A DNA stretch of 64,000 nucleotides from Oceanospirillaceae bacterium (GTDB taxonomy: Bacteria; Pseudomonadota; Gammaproteobacteria; Pseudomonadales; Litoribrevibacteraceae). The DNA lies in assembly GCA_015665455.1 (NCBI GenBank), contig JADFAD010000009.1:232254-296253 (forward strand). Reading direction: 5' to 3'. Below the pieces are notes generated by a model. That model ran no database searches. It saw only the letters and a program-made list of their open reading frames with translations, and was not told the DNA's origin. Positions 25,078 to 35,115 of the stretch are shown here, in pieces; position 1 is the stretch's first letter; every line of letters starts with the position of its first letter. Made by a program: the position numbers and the translations under genes.

Positions 25078-25935
25078 CTACGGTTTTAAAACAGTTTTCT
25101 TTCCAAAGATGACAACGGTTACGCCTCCCAGCACCAGAATAGCGGCAATCACTAATCTCAAAGAAATTTCTTCATTAGAAAACAAGACCCCTCCTACAGC
25201 AGCTAAAACAGGTACCAGCAATTGAACTACGGCTGCCTGAGAAACCTGCAAACCTTGTAACGCTCTATACCAGATTGCATAACCAATACCAGACGCAACA
25301 GCTCCAGACATCACAGCCAATAAAAAGCCATCTAAAGATAGCTGAATATCCGTCATAGAAAACAGAAATAAGAGGACAACCAAGGGTAACGTCCGGATAA
25401 AATTTGAAGCCGTATCCAATAGCGGGTTTACAGACCCTCGTCCAATCAGCGAATAGCCCGCCCAAGATATTCCCGCTACTATCATAAGAATGAAGCCCAT
25501 CACTGAAGGCGTACTAATACTAGGAAGAATTAAATATATAAACCCTAGAAACGCCACTAAAAAACCTAAAACTTCATAGAGACTGAGCCTATTTCCTGAT
25601 AATACGCTCATAAGAATCATCGTAAGCTGAACCGCACCAAAAAGAATGAGCGCACCTGTCCCAGTATCTAGATCGATGTAGGCGAAAGAAAAACAAACCG
25701 CGTACATAAAAAGCATCGCGGATGCTGACCAACTGCCTCGACCTGAGAGTTTTAGATCAAAAGATTTATTTTGTATGGCGACAATCAAGGCCAGGGTGGT
25801 AACACCGGAGATCAATCGGATCGACGTAAAGCTTGCCGCATCAATGGCGTTATCCATTAACGCCATTCGACATAAAACAGAATTACCTGCAAAAGCAAAC
25901 AACGCCAAAATCGTGTAGATAACTGTTTTAAACAA
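25078..25935 (-). CDS. EamA/DMT-superfamily transporter
   Basis: A 285-residue integral membrane protein with about ten hydrophobic segments arranged as two EamA repeats (residues ~5-135 and ~145-275). The second repeat has the typical PVLAAVGGVLFSNEEISL motif before the last helices. Members export amino acids or other small metabolites. The substrate is unknown. It is divergent from the omega-transaminase gene (114 bp between starts), which could reflect linked amine metabolism. Confidence 0.85.
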   Translation of the reverse strand: MFKTVIYTILALFAFAGNSVLCRMALMDNAIDAASFTSIRLISGVTTLALIVAIQNKSFDLKLSGRGSWSASAMLFMYAVCFSFAYIDLDTGTGALILFGAVQLTMILMSVLSGNRLSLYEVLGFLVAFLGFIYLILPSISTPSVMGFILMIVAGISWAGYSLIGRGSVNPLLDTASNFIRTLPLVVLLFLFSMTDIQLSLDGFLLAVMSGAVASGIGYAIWYRALQGLQVSQAAVVQLLVPVLAAVGGVLFSNEEISLRLVIAAILVLGGVTVVIFGKKTVLKP

Positions 25936-26049
25936 GGGAGAAATTCTCTTAATTACATTTTAACTGTCAAAGATATTACCTCAATAAAACAGAAACATCT
26001 CTGAAATAAATTCACCGCAGAATGGATAAAACCAATAAAGGAATTAACC

Positions 26050-27360
26050 ATGTCGACAACCAGCTTAAACGCATTTTGGATGCCTTTCACGTCCAACAGA
26101 CAATTTAAATCCGCCCCCAAAATGATGAAATCAGCAAAAGGTATGTATTATACCTCTGAAGATAACCGCCAGATTTTAGACGGAACAGCGGGATTATGGT
26201 GTGTTAATGCTGGGCATGGTCGAACACAAATCGCTGAAGCTGCCTACCATCAATTACAAGAACTCGATTTTGCATCATCCTTTCAAATGGGCCATCAGCT
26301 GCCTTTTCAACTTGCTGAACGACTAATAAAACATACCCCCAAAGGCCTAGATCACGTATTTTTTACAAACTCAGGGTCAGAAGCCGTTGAGACGGCATTA
26401 AAGCTGGCCGTTGCTTACCATAAGTTAAAAGGTCACAGCACGAAAACCCGTCTCATCGGACGAGAAAAAGGCTATCACGGTACAAATATCGGAGGCATTT
26501 CGGTAGGCGGTTTAGACGCCAATAAAAAATACTTCGATTGCTTATTGCCTCAAACAGATCACCTTAAGCATGCGTGGTTACCTGGCAGTGAGTTTTCTAA
26601 AGGTCTTCCTAGTCAAGGGGCTGAACTCGCAAATGAACTTGAATCACTGGTCGCGTTTCATGGTGCTGAAAATATTGCTGCATTAATCGTGGAGCCCATT
26701 GCCGGAGCCGGTGGCGTATGGTTACCACCTGAAGGCTACTTGAAGAAGTTAAGAGAAATAACGATAAAGCACGACATATTACTTATCTTTGATGAAGTCA
26801 TCACCGGCTACGGGCGGGTAGGAAGTGCCTTCGCAGCAAATCGATTTGACGTTATTCCTGATTTTCTCACGTCAGCGAAAGGACTAACAAACGGTGCGAT
26901 ACCAATGGGAGCCACATTCATTCAAAGCCACATTCATGATGCTTTTATGCGAGGGCCTCAAGATCTCATCGAGCTGTACCACGGCTACACGTATTCAGGA
27001 CACCCAGTCTCTGCAGCCGTTGCCATGGCAACGCTGGATATCTATGAAGAAGAGAATCTATTTAACAGCGCGTTAGCACTGGAAGTTCATTGGCAAGAAG
27101 CACTTCATTCACTCAAAGACCTAGAACTAGTCAAAGACATTCGTAATCTCGGCCTAATTGGGTCCGTTGAATTATACTCTGGGGACAATGTAGGTGACCG
27201 AGGAAAACAAGTCTTCAACAACTGTTTCTGGAACGAAAACACACTGGTCAGAGCCATTGGAGACACCATTGCAATGTCGCCTCCTCTCATTATTAATCCA
27301 TCTCAAATAGACCAATTGGTAACGGCACTTCGAAACTCGATTTTAAAACTTACGCCTTGA
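26050..27360 (+). CDS. omega-amino acid (beta-alanine):pyruvate transaminase
   Basis: A 436-residue class III PLP-dependent aminotransferase. The N-terminal LNAFWMPFTSNRQFKSAP, DGTAGLWCVNAGHGR, FTNSGSEAVETALKLA and FDEVITGYGRVG motifs and the PLP lysine in SAKGLTNGAIPMG (near residue 278) match beta-alanine:pyruvate transaminases closely. These transfer the amino group of beta-alanine or similar omega-amines to pyruvate. AAAGGAATTAACC precedes the ATG. It is convergent with the fructosamine-kinase-like gene with only 18 bp between the stops. Confidence 0.9.
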   Translation: MSTTSLNAFWMPFTSNRQFKSAPKMMKSAKGMYYTSEDNRQILDGTAGLWCVNAGHGRTQIAEAAYHQLQELDFASSFQMGHQLPFQLAERLIKHTPKGLDHVFFTNSGSEAVETALKLAVAYHKLKGHSTKTRLIGREKGYHGTNIGGISVGGLDANKKYFDCLLPQTDHLKHAWLPGSEFSKGLPSQGAELANELESLVAFHGAENIAALIVEPIAGAGGVWLPPEGYLKKLREITIKHDILLIFDEVITGYGRVGSAFAANRFDVIPDFLTSAKGLTNGAIPMGATFIQSHIHDAFMRGPQDLIELYHGYTYSGHPVSAAVAMATLDIYEEENLFNSALALEVHWQEALHSLKDLELVKDIRNLGLIGSVELYSGDNVGDRGKQVFNNCFWNENTLVRAIGDTIAMSPPLIINPSQIDQLVTALRNSILKLTP

Positions 27361-27378
27361 AAAACTTCTTAAGTACAA

Positions 27379-28134
27379 TTAAATGGTTTGAATGAACTCA
27401 AACCCTTCCAAACATGGATTTATATAACTGTTTCCGAATAAATTATAATGATTGAGAAAATGATACAGGTTATAAATTACTTTCTTTCGGTCGTACTCAT
27501 CTGATCGGCAATACTCTCGATCGTAACTTTGATAAAACGATGAAGAAAACCCACCAAACATTTCCGTCATTGCAATATCAACTTCTCGATCACCAAAGTA
27601 GATAGCAGGATCTATCAGCCAAACATCATGCTCATCAAATAGAACATTACCCAACCAAAGATCACCGTGCACAAGGCTTGCGTGAGCACAGTGTTGATCG
27701 AGAAATCGGACCAACGAGTTACTGCAACCATCCAAGATTTGTTCAAACCTTTGCTTTACACCGTTGTCCTCAATTTTACTGATCTGAAATGCTAATCGAC
27801 GCGCTACAAAAAACTCCCCCCAAGAGCATGTCCAAGTATTTACTTGAGGGTTAAGTCCGATGTAATTGTCTTGATCTAAACCAAACTGATTTCCAGACCG
27901 TTTATGCAGTCGAGCAAGTCCAGTTCCAAGCGTAATCATTTGCTCTTCTGTCGCATTAACCCCTTTTATTTTCTGAACTTGAAGCTCAGAATGATTCACT
28001 TCAAACACTTGAGGAATATTTAATTCTCGTATGTCTTCATCCTGAATCGCAGACCTCAGTACATGAAGCCCTTCCGCCTCTCTAATAAGCGCATCAGAGT
28101 AGGAGGTCATGTTCAACTTCCAAAAGACACTCAT
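27379..28134 (-). CDS. fructosamine-3-kinase-like protein
   Basis: A 251-residue aminoglycoside-phosphotransferase-fold protein of the fructosamine kinase family. It shows the family's HGDLWLGNVLFDEHDVWLIDPAIYFGDREVDIAM segment near residue 156, with catalytic Asp in HGDLW and the metal Asp in DPA. Bacterial members phosphorylate ketosamines and act in protein deglycation. At 251 residues it is somewhat shorter than the usual ~290; the N-terminal glycine-rich loop is abbreviated. The ATG lies 3 bp after the stop of the patatin gene, so the two are likely co-transcribed. Confidence 0.83.
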   Translation of the reverse strand: MSVFWKLNMTSYSDALIREAEGLHVLRSAIQDEDIRELNIPQVFEVNHSELQVQKIKGVNATEEQMITLGTGLARLHKRSGNQFGLDQDNYIGLNPQVNTWTCSWGEFFVARRLAFQISKIEDNGVKQRFEQILDGCSNSLVRFLDQHCAHASLVHGDLWLGNVLFDEHDVWLIDPAIYFGDREVDIAMTEMFGGFSSSFYQSYDREYCRSDEYDRKKVIYNLYHFLNHYNLFGNSYINPCLEGFEFIQTI

Positions 28135-28137
28135 GTA

Positions 28138-29559
28138 TTACCCACTCTGCAGCTGATCAATACAACCACGCAATTTTTTACTGATTCTAGTTTGGTTATG
28201 AATCATCGTAATGTATGGCCAAGTAGCCCGCTCCCCTGCTTTTATTAAGTAGTAAATTTCGTCCACACTTGGGTTTTTCATGAATTTCAAATACCACTTA
28301 ATGGGAAAGTTAGGATGCAGATTAATATCACCAAGGTAATCTTGACCGAGAACAAGAGAACCATGATCAAGCCAAGACCGCCAAGGCTCTTTGTGTAAAC
28401 GCCTCTGCGCAACTTTGAGCAAAGTTTTTCCTTGGTTCACAAGAGAGGAAACAGCAACGTCTTTGATTAACGCCCTCACCCCTGTTTTCTGCCGATGAGA
28501 TACAAACGGAAGAATGTGAGGATTAGCCTGACTCACAATGAAATAATTTACGTTATGTAAACGGCCAATGCGTTGCTGAGGAATATCTGAAGCAAAAGAA
28601 CCATCAACCCATCGTTCAGATGGCAAATAATCAACCACTTCTCCTCGCTCATTCTTAGCTTTCAATGTACAAGGAGGAAACAAACCAGGCACAGAGCACG
28701 ACGCTTTTGAAGCCGAGCGGATAAGGACATTGGGCGCCGTTAGATAATTTAACACTCTGGGCTTCTGCCCCAAACGTACAGGTGAAACAGTAATACTGAT
28801 TTCACGGCCCGTTTTGGCATACGCTTCCGAAAACGTTAAATCACCAATATTGGATTGAACACACTCATTTAATTGCTCATCACTGAGTAAAGACCTCTCC
28901 GAAAACACCTTACTGAGAGGTAGCATCTTTAAAGGGTTGAAGTGTCTATTCTCAGGTTCTTTATATAATTCCAACAAAGCATCATTATTATTGATTGCAA
29001 GAATACCTGCGGCAATGGACCCCATGCTTGTACCGGAAATAACCTCAGGCAAAATATCCGCGTTTAAAAGCGCCTGAATAACGCCCATATGATATATACC
29101 AAACGTCCCACCACCACTGAGCATTAATGCAGGTCGACCAAAATTTCTCTCAGCATGAACAAACAAGTCCAGCTTTGCTTTTTTAGAAAGTCCTTTAATT
29201 TTTGTCCTCGTTAATGTGTCCAACGCATGTTCTATTGCACTTAGGTACTCATTGATTACGGTTTTAGGTCCACTCAATGTATCACTGTATAAACGATGAC
29301 TGTTTAACTCACCCACTGTTTTGAAAAGCGACTCTTGAACAAATGTCACTAATTCAAGCCAAGACTTGCGTTCAATTAAAGATTCAATTTGTTTCGAATG
29401 ACGACTAAACAGCTCATACATGCCCTCTTTAGGTATCGTATCCTTCCACGCTAAGCTGCCATTAAGGCGATCAATTTCTGTGGCAGTTGCAAACCACTCT
29501 TGATAAGTATCCGCCTTATTTAGCCTGTCTTTTAAATCTTTGGTTTCAGCGTTAACCAT
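28138..29559 (-). CDS. patatin-like phospholipase with DUF3336 domain
   Basis: A 473-residue lipid acyl hydrolase. The N-terminal ~130 residues form a DUF3336 domain, followed by patatin (from ~150). The patatin domain has the oxyanion loop SGGGTFGIYHMG, the nucleophile elbow GTSMGS and the dyad DGS in WVDGSFASDIP near residue 316. This layout is shared with bacterial and yeast triacylglycerol-lipase-type patatins. Substrates are likely membrane or storage lipids, which fits a hydrocarbon user that accumulates wax esters or triacylglycerol (inference). It is followed by the fructosamine-kinase-like gene. Confidence 0.9.
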   Translation of the reverse strand: MVNAETKDLKDRLNKADTYQEWFATATEIDRLNGSLAWKDTIPKEGMYELFSRHSKQIESLIERKSWLELVTFVQESLFKTVGELNSHRLYSDTLSGPKTVINEYLSAIEHALDTLTRTKIKGLSKKAKLDLFVHAERNFGRPALMLSGGGTFGIYHMGVIQALLNADILPEVISGTSMGSIAAGILAINNNDALLELYKEPENRHFNPLKMLPLSKVFSERSLLSDEQLNECVQSNIGDLTFSEAYAKTGREISITVSPVRLGQKPRVLNYLTAPNVLIRSASKASCSVPGLFPPCTLKAKNERGEVVDYLPSERWVDGSFASDIPQQRIGRLHNVNYFIVSQANPHILPFVSHRQKTGVRALIKDVAVSSLVNQGKTLLKVAQRRLHKEPWRSWLDHGSLVLGQDYLGDINLHPNFPIKWYLKFMKNPSVDEIYYLIKAGERATWPYITMIHNQTRISKKLRGCIDQLQSG

Positions 29560-29744
29560 TACTTAATGACCCTTAAGTATCGTTAAGAACACATAACTGG
29601 ATTGCTATAAAAGCGCTCAAGTCTATTCTGAATTCATTACCTTCAAAAGTTCAAAGGTTAAAAAAAGTGCAATCATTAAACACCATTAAAGTTACACTTG
29701 TAAGCTGAATACACAACTAAACATCAACGCTCACTTCTTAAACC

Positions 29745-30188
29745 TCAAGGGGAGCACTCCATTGGTTGAAAAGAAATACCGTCTTTGGTTCCCACTGAAC
29801 CAGACTCAACGAACCCAAAAGACTTATATACCGGCACTGCGTAAATTGAAGATCTAACCGTGTAGGATTCACATTTACACTCAAGCTTTACATGCGTCCA
29901 TAAAGCCTTTGCTATTCCTTGACCTTGCGCCCTTTCAGACACAAATAAATGATAAACGTGACCGTCTGTTTTTATTGCTATGTAACCTACGATCTCGCCC
30001 TCTAGAATGTAAAGAACATGAATAAAATCATCACTGTTTATTCGATCAAGCAATTGTTCGAAAGTCAGTGTATTAAGAAACCAGCGAGGCAATTCATCAT
30101 TTTTGTTAGATAAATAATAATGAGATAACGACCTAATCAACGCACGAATATCATTAATATCCTGCTCAGCCACTTTCCGAATAGACAT
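29745..30188 (-). CDS. GNAT-family N-acetyltransferase
   Basis: A single GNAT domain. The acetyl-CoA loop is in LFVSERAQGQGIAKALW, preceded by GYIAIKTDGHVYHLF, with the late segment VPVYKSFGFVESGS. The frame is open back to 30215, but the ATG at 30188 (MSIRKV...) is preferred because AGGGAAGAG lies 6-7 nt in front and the domain begins there. That gives 147 residues. The acceptor substrate is unknown. Confidence 0.85.
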   Translation of the reverse strand: MSIRKVAEQDINDIRALIRSLSHYYLSNKNDELPRWFLNTLTFEQLLDRINSDDFIHVLYILEGEIVGYIAIKTDGHVYHLFVSERAQGQGIAKALWTHVKLECKCESYTVRSSIYAVPVYKSFGFVESGSVGTKDGISFQPMECSP

Positions 30189-30313
30189 ATACTCTTCCCT
30201 GTAAAACGCTTTCAATGACTCGAAAGGTAATTGATTTGTGATACTTCCGTGATACTTGCTGAATCAGACTACAATATAGTTATCTCATATAAACTGCTCT
30301 AAGGTCACACACT

Positions 30314-31105
30314 ATGAGACGTAACCACCTAATTAAACACTGTCGTTCTTTCCTTGGGCTTTGTGCAATTGCACTCACAACAGCATCTGCAACTGCAGTA
30401 TCCACAAACGCATTGGCCCAAACCATTACAAGCCCATCGACACAAGTCGACCTATTAGAAGTTTATACTTCCCAGGGATGCAGCAGCTGCCCACCAGCAG
30501 AGCACTGGTTAACTAAATTTGAAGACGACCCAAGGCTTTGGAAAGAATTCATCCCTATGAATTTTCATGTTGATTATTGGGATTATCTTGGCTGGAAAGA
30601 CCCTTTCGCATCAAGCCGTCATACCACACGACAACGAACGTTCAAACAACTGGGTTTATCTCGAACGATTGCAACGCCAGGTTTTATATTTAATGGCAAA
30701 GGTTGGAATGGTTGGTTCTACAAACAACAAATTCCATTACAGAATAAGCCCGCATCAGGCGTCATAACAGCCTCTATTGAGAACACGAATGTATCCATCC
30801 AGTTTGACTCAAAAGATCAGTTAACGTACCCACTCAAAGTGAACGTTGCTGTATTAGGCTTCAACTTAGCAACCTTAATAAAGCGGGGCGAAAACCGAGG
30901 AAAGGAACTTGTACATGATTTTGTAGTACTTGATCACATTCAAACACCTATGATCGTGAAGAACACCAATGCGATCGCAGACTTAACATTACCAGATGTA
31001 GCGCAATTTAAGTCGTCGAAAGAAGCCATTGTCGTTTGGGTATCCAAAACGACTGATCCAACCCCTATTCAAGCAGCAGGCGATTGGATCAAACAAGACA
31101 TTTAA
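30314..31105 (+). CDS. secreted DUF1223 (thioredoxin-like) protein
   Basis: A 263-residue protein with a long N-terminal signal (to ~ALAQ, residue 36) and a DUF1223 domain starting LLEVYTSQGCSSCPPAEHWL. Further family motifs are FHVDYWDYLGWKDPFAS, TPGFIFNGKGW and the late DFVVLDHI. DUF1223 proteins adopt a thioredoxin-like fold with a CxxC and are exported. Their substrate is unknown. The stop overlaps the end of the convergent membrane-protein gene by 4 bp. Confidence 0.87.
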   Translation: MRRNHLIKHCRSFLGLCAIALTTASATAVSTNALAQTITSPSTQVDLLEVYTSQGCSSCPPAEHWLTKFEDDPRLWKEFIPMNFHVDYWDYLGWKDPFASSRHTTRQRTFKQLGLSRTIATPGFIFNGKGWNGWFYKQQIPLQNKPASGVITASIENTNVSIQFDSKDQLTYPLKVNVAVLGFNLATLIKRGENRGKELVHDFVVLDHIQTPMIVKNTNAIADLTLPDVAQFKSSKEAIVVWVSKTTDPTPIQAAGDWIKQDI

Positions 31106-31428
31106 ACGGCTAATAAAGAAAGAGGAAAGCCAACTGAAACTGAGATCACCCCTCCAAGAAGGGTGTATTTAGAGAACCTTGCTCTGATGAACGCCTTCTT
31201 AGCAAGGTCTTTAACCTTAGGGCTGTCCGTATGATCAAAACCCCGGTTAATTAACCAACTGAACACACCAAAAGTAATGCCACGATCGGCAAGTGAATAG
31301 CCTATGGGATCACCTAAGCTATTCCATGCCAGTTGATCCTCCTCCTTCAATGCTTGGCACAGTTCAACATAACGAATGCTCGCAGCACCCACAAAAATTA
31401 ATATAAACCCGAGAACAAGAAGTTCCAT
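31102..31428 (-). CDS. small membrane protein, unknown function
   Basis: A 108-residue protein with hydrophobic segments at the N-terminus (MELLVLGFILIFVGAASI) and the C-terminus (LLGGVISVSVGFPLSLLAV), separated by a charged loop. The frame extends to 31482, but the ATG at 31428 follows a perfect AAGGAG at 6 nt, so I take that start. No family is recognised. It is convergent with, and overlaps, the DUF1223 gene. Confidence 0.6.
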   Translation of the reverse strand: MELLVLGFILIFVGAASIRYVELCQALKEEDQLAWNSLGDPIGYSLADRGITFGVFSWLINRGFDHTDSPKVKDLAKKAFIRARFSKYTLLGGVISVSVGFPLSLLAV

Positions 31429-31599
31429 ATCCAGCTCCTTAGTGTGTAGACATACAACCAAGTTAGTATGGAACGGCATCACATCAAAGCACCCGTTAAC
31501 TACCTCAAGAAACCTTCCGTCAATGTCTCAACCAAAGATGATATAAAATCGCAATAAACAACCTACTTTCTCATTAGAAATAGAACAACGCCAAAAACA

Positions 31600-32478
31600 T
31601 TATTTCACTTGATACCAAAGCTTAGAGTTCTCGAGCGGAGTATCAGCCGTTAAATACGGGTTATCTATGTGGAACACCCTTCTTTTATTAATATTGACTG
31701 AATCAAACATCTCTTTGGAAATAGGATGTTCTTTAAATATACGATCAAAAGAACCGTCTAGGATCGCAACCTTTAACCCTCGTTCAATTCTATTGGCCAA
31801 CGTTTTATTCTGCAGGCTCACAAAGAAATAGATCGGCGCGGGGTATTGAATCAGTAACGTTTCTTCGACCATGAAACCTTTATCAGGACGAGCCCTGACC
31901 TCTGCCCAAGGTTCATTTAATCCACGAGGAAAATAATCAAAGCGTCCTCGTTCCAACATATCAAACAATCCTTCGTAATGAACACCACCGACCACATCAA
32001 AGCCATTCGCTTTTAATATATTGGCGTCAGGCCAATTCGCTGCCTGACCCACACGCAGCGATTTAAGCTCCGAGATAGAATTGATTGCAGCAAATTTATG
32101 GGCATCTTCCTCTCGAATAATGAAAATTCGGTGGCCTAACAACCCTTTCAATAATGGAATTCGAATAGGTAAATACGCCGTTTCACGAGCCTCTGATGCC
32201 ATCGTCCAAACCACATCAATCCCCGAGTTGAGCTTAAGCTGCTTCAGAGCTCGGCTCTGATTCATTTTAGACACGCTCATTTCTAATCTGAATGGACCAT
32301 CTTCGGCTTCTGTCTTTTTCAGCGATAACGCCAACAATGCCAAATAATAATTACTGCGTGTATCGCCCTCTGCTTCAGGCTGAATATGCCGAACAACCAA
32401 TTCTTGAGCTCGAATTAAACTGCACCCAAAAAAGGTGACTATAACAACCAAGAAGATTAGGCTTCTGTGAAAAATCAT
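31600..32478 (-). CDS. periplasmic solute-binding protein (SBP_bac_3-like)
   Basis: A 292-residue protein with a signal peptide (to ~IRAQ, residue 24) and a transporter substrate-binding domain. LELNSGIDVVWTMASEARE-like and LKSLRVGQAANWPDANILKANGFDV segments are characteristic of family 3 binding proteins that lack an adjacent permease. Such orphan proteins often serve as sensors or partners of signalling proteins rather than importers. No ABC genes adjoin it. Confidence 0.75.
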   Translation of the reverse strand: MIFHRSLIFLVVIVTFFGCSLIRAQELVVRHIQPEAEGDTRSNYYLALLALSLKKTEAEDGPFRLEMSVSKMNQSRALKQLKLNSGIDVVWTMASEARETAYLPIRIPLLKGLLGHRIFIIREEDAHKFAAINSISELKSLRVGQAANWPDANILKANGFDVVGGVHYEGLFDMLERGRFDYFPRGLNEPWAEVRARPDKGFMVEETLLIQYPAPIYFFVSLQNKTLANRIERGLKVAILDGSFDRIFKEHPISKEMFDSVNINKRRVFHIDNPYLTADTPLENSKLWYQVK

Positions 32479-32626
32479 CTACTATCATTCCAATACAGCA
32501 TACATTACTTCAGTGTAGAACGTTCTAGTGCCCATAATGATCAGTATTTATGGTACTTAATACTAAGATCCTGTAAGCTGCACGGCCGCAGATCTGGCGG
32601 TTCACACCATTACATGAGAAATATCT

Positions 32627-33928
32627 ATGACCTTTGCTTCCTTGGGCTTAGCAGCCCCTATTCTTGAAGCTGTAACCGAACAAGGTTACAAGACCCCATC
32701 TCCTATTCAAGCACAAGCTATTCCGGCCGTGATTGAAGGTAAAGATGTAATGGCAGCCGCTCAGACGGGGACGGGTAAAACAGCGGGGTTTACCCTCCCT
32801 CTACTGCATAAACTCTCTGAAGGTCAGCCTGCTCAAGGCAACCAAGTTCGAGCGCTCGTATTAACTCCAACGCGTGAGCTCGCAGCGCAGGTCGCAGAAA
32901 GTGTCGCAACGTACGGTAAAAATTTACCTCTGAAGTCTGCCGTAGTATTTGGTGGTGTGAAAATTAACCCTCAAATGATGAAGCTTCGTAAAGGCGTCGA
33001 TATTCTTGTTGCAACGCCAGGCCGTCTTCTGGATTTATACAACCAAAATGCAGTCAAATTCAACCAGCTTGAAGTTCTAATCCTTGATGAAGCTGATCGC
33101 ATGTTGGATATGGGGTTCATTCATGACATCAAGAAAATCATTGCCAAGCTGCCTAAAAATCGTCAAAACCTTATGTTTTCAGCTACCTTCTCTGACGAAA
33201 TTCGTACGCTTGCAAAAGGTCTAGTGAATAACCCTGTTGAGATATCAGTAACACCAAGAAACACAACTGCGACTAACGTTGAACAATGGATTCACCCCGT
33301 TGATAAAAAACAGAAGCCTGCATTACTGACTCAGCTCATCCACGAGAATAAGTGGCAACAAGTACTGATCTTTAGCAAAACGAAGCACGGTGCAAATAAA
33401 TTAACCAAGTTCCTTGAAGCCAATAAAATTAAAGCCGCTGCCATTCATGGCAACAAAAGCCAAGGGGCACGAACTCGAGCCCTTGCAGACTTCAAAAGCG
33501 GCGCTGTACGAGCACTTGTCGCAACGGACATTGCAGCCAGAGGTTTAGACATCGATCAACTGCCACAGGTGGTTAATTTCGATTTGCCAAACGTCGCAGA
33601 AGATTATGTTCATCGCATTGGTCGAACGGGTCGTGCTGGCGCTACGGGGCAAGCGGTTTCATTGGTTTGTGCTGATGAGTTCAAACTGTTATCAGACATT
33701 GAACGACTGATTGGAAAATTACTTCCACGCACCATTGTCGATGACTTTGATCCCATTCATACCTTACCTGAATCCAGACTCAACCTTCGTCCGAAAAAGC
33801 CTAAGAAACCAAAAAAACCTAAAAAGCCAGGTGTAGACCACAAAGACGGTCAACGCTCAGGTGAGAACTCACAGGGTCATAACCCTTGGGCAAAGGGCAA
33901 GCTAAAAGCACGTGCTAAGAAGTCATAA
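32627..33928 (+). CDS. rhlE: DEAD-box ATP-dependent RNA helicase RhlE
   Basis: A 433-residue helicase with all DEAD-box motifs: Q motif ([10 protein letters not shown]), I ([11 protein letters not shown]), Ia (PTRELAAQ), Ib (TPGRLLD), II (DEADRMLD), III (SAT), V ([12 protein letters not shown]) and VI ([10 protein letters not shown]). The start [14 protein letters not shown] is typical of RhlE. The helicase unwinds RNA duplexes during ribosome assembly and RNA turnover. The C-terminal tail has a [12 protein letters not shown] repeat (near residue 388) and ends in a basic RNA-binding stretch. The ~150-bp upstream region may include a cold-responsive leader, which I cannot demonstrate. Confidence 0.93.
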   Translation: MTFASLGLAAPILEAVTEQGYKTPSPIQAQAIPAVIEGKDVMAAAQTGTGKTAGFTLPLLHKLSEGQPAQGNQVRALVLTPTRELAAQVAESVATYGKNLPLKSAVVFGGVKINPQMMKLRKGVDILVATPGRLLDLYNQNAVKFNQLEVLILDEADRMLDMGFIHDIKKIIAKLPKNRQNLMFSATFSDEIRTLAKGLVNNPVEISVTPRNTTATNVEQWIHPVDKKQKPALLTQLIHENKWQQVLIFSKTKHGANKLTKFLEANKIKAAAIHGNKSQGARTRALADFKSGAVRALVATDIAARGLDIDQLPQVVNFDLPNVAEDYVHRIGRTGRAGATGQAVSLVCADEFKLLSDIERLIGKLLPRTIVDDFDPIHTLPESRLNLRPKKPKKPKKPKKPGVDHKDGQRSGENSQGHNPWAKGKLKARAKKS

Positions 33929-33946
33929 AGTAGAACATTCTATTCA

Positions 33947-33980
33947 CCCTGAAGTATATATTGAAGAGGATACTTCAGGG
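33947..33980. terminator. bidirectional terminator between rhlE and the next gene
   Basis: CCCTGAAGTAT (33947-33957) pairs perfectly with ATACTTCAGGG (33970-33980) around a 12-nt loop. The hairpin lies between the convergent stops of rhlE and the hypothetical gene. Confidence 0.75.
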
Positions 33981-33985
33981 GCGTC

Positions 33986-34963
33986 TTAATTTCTTTTTGA
34001 GTATTGATACTCTTTGCTGTTCAGAAACAGAGCAGTCAAAAATCGCTCCTGTTTTTCTTCTAGATTATCCCCTACCGCGTTTTCGAAGCTGACTTCCAAT
34101 AAATAATTATTTGGATCCCCATCAACGCGCGTCCCCTGACGAAGCTGCAAAAGAACATGAGACTCTGTATATCGACGCAAGCTGGAAACAAGCTCTCTTT
34201 TATATGCCGTATCACGTAAATCCGCTATGGATATTGGCATGAGTCCTGAACGGTTAGGTCTGCCTCCTTCAATAATCAACTGGGAGACTAAATTCATTAA
34301 GTTCCCCACTTCCCTACTTAGATGTTCAGAGAACTGACTCACCAAAATGTCAGGGTACCCAAACTTTGCCATTCCTCGGGTAACAGACCTAAGTTGCCCT
34401 TGGTTATTGTGTGCGAAAATCAGAATATGATCAGAAACTAACGGCAGTTCCCCCTGCCATCCTTCAAGTCTCGATTGCTTCCATGCTTCCAGGCTAAAGA
34501 TCTCTCTTGTTTCCCCATCCCAAATCAACCCATCCAAAGAATTTGCAAGATCAAACGCAAACCGATTTATAGATTTAAGACCCAAAGCCATTTGAGTGTC
34601 AGGGTAAGCAGCATCAATGACAACCGCGCGGTTTGAGTCATGAAAATGGTTTAGATTCGACGAAGTAAGCCCTTTTCCAAAGGTGGTTAGATACTGACGA
34701 GTTAAGCGAATAAACTCGTTATCACTCCTTTGAAGAGTATCGACTGTATATACAGGATCTACGGTCTGAACAGGTAAGGTATCAACCAAAGAAAAATGAG
34801 AGGGTGTCAACTTAGTCAGGGCCGCATCTATTTCAGCTATCGAACTGTCGACGTAAACTACAGTTCGAATCATCAAACTCGGTTTCTCTGCCGCTGATAA
34901 CAAAAAAGATGACATCAACGAGTACAAGGCAATCAATAAGACAATAAAACGCTGAACAACCAT
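33986..34963 (-). CDS. exported protein of unknown function, 325 aa
   Basis: The first ~25 residues form a signal peptide (MVVQRFIVLLIALYSLMSSFLLSA). The mature part is mixed alpha/beta. It has a segment SNRAVVIDAAYPDTQMALGLKSINRFAFDLANSL and a later region NQGQLRSVTRGMAKFGYPDILVSQF that look like a folded domain rather than low complexity. I do not recognise the family. It lies 152 bp downstream of the hybrid kinase gene on the same strand, and could be functionally linked to it. Confidence 0.6.
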   Translation of the reverse strand: MVVQRFIVLLIALYSLMSSFLLSAAEKPSLMIRTVVYVDSSIAEIDAALTKLTPSHFSLVDTLPVQTVDPVYTVDTLQRSDNEFIRLTRQYLTTFGKGLTSSNLNHFHDSNRAVVIDAAYPDTQMALGLKSINRFAFDLANSLDGLIWDGETREIFSLEAWKQSRLEGWQGELPLVSDHILIFAHNNQGQLRSVTRGMAKFGYPDILVSQFSEHLSREVGNLMNLVSQLIIEGGRPNRSGLMPISIADLRDTAYKRELVSSLRRYTESHVLLQLRQGTRVDGDPNNYLLEVSFENAVGDNLEEKQERFLTALFLNSKEYQYSKRN

Positions 34964-35115
34964 AAAAACCCTTATTAAAACTTAGCGTCCCTAATGCAAA
35001 GGATTAGACTACACAAAGAGAGGGTTAACTCTGGTGGGATTAGCGGACTCTAATACGTCGATATAAGACATGGCCGAGAAATAGTCCTATTTTCGACAGC
35101 CTACCAGAGACCAAA

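Noticed and set aside
33780..33835. KKP-repeat tract in rhlE as a possible tandem repeat of interest
   Set aside because: Lys/Pro-rich C-terminal tails are normal in RhlE-type helicases; no sign of phase-variable repeat units.
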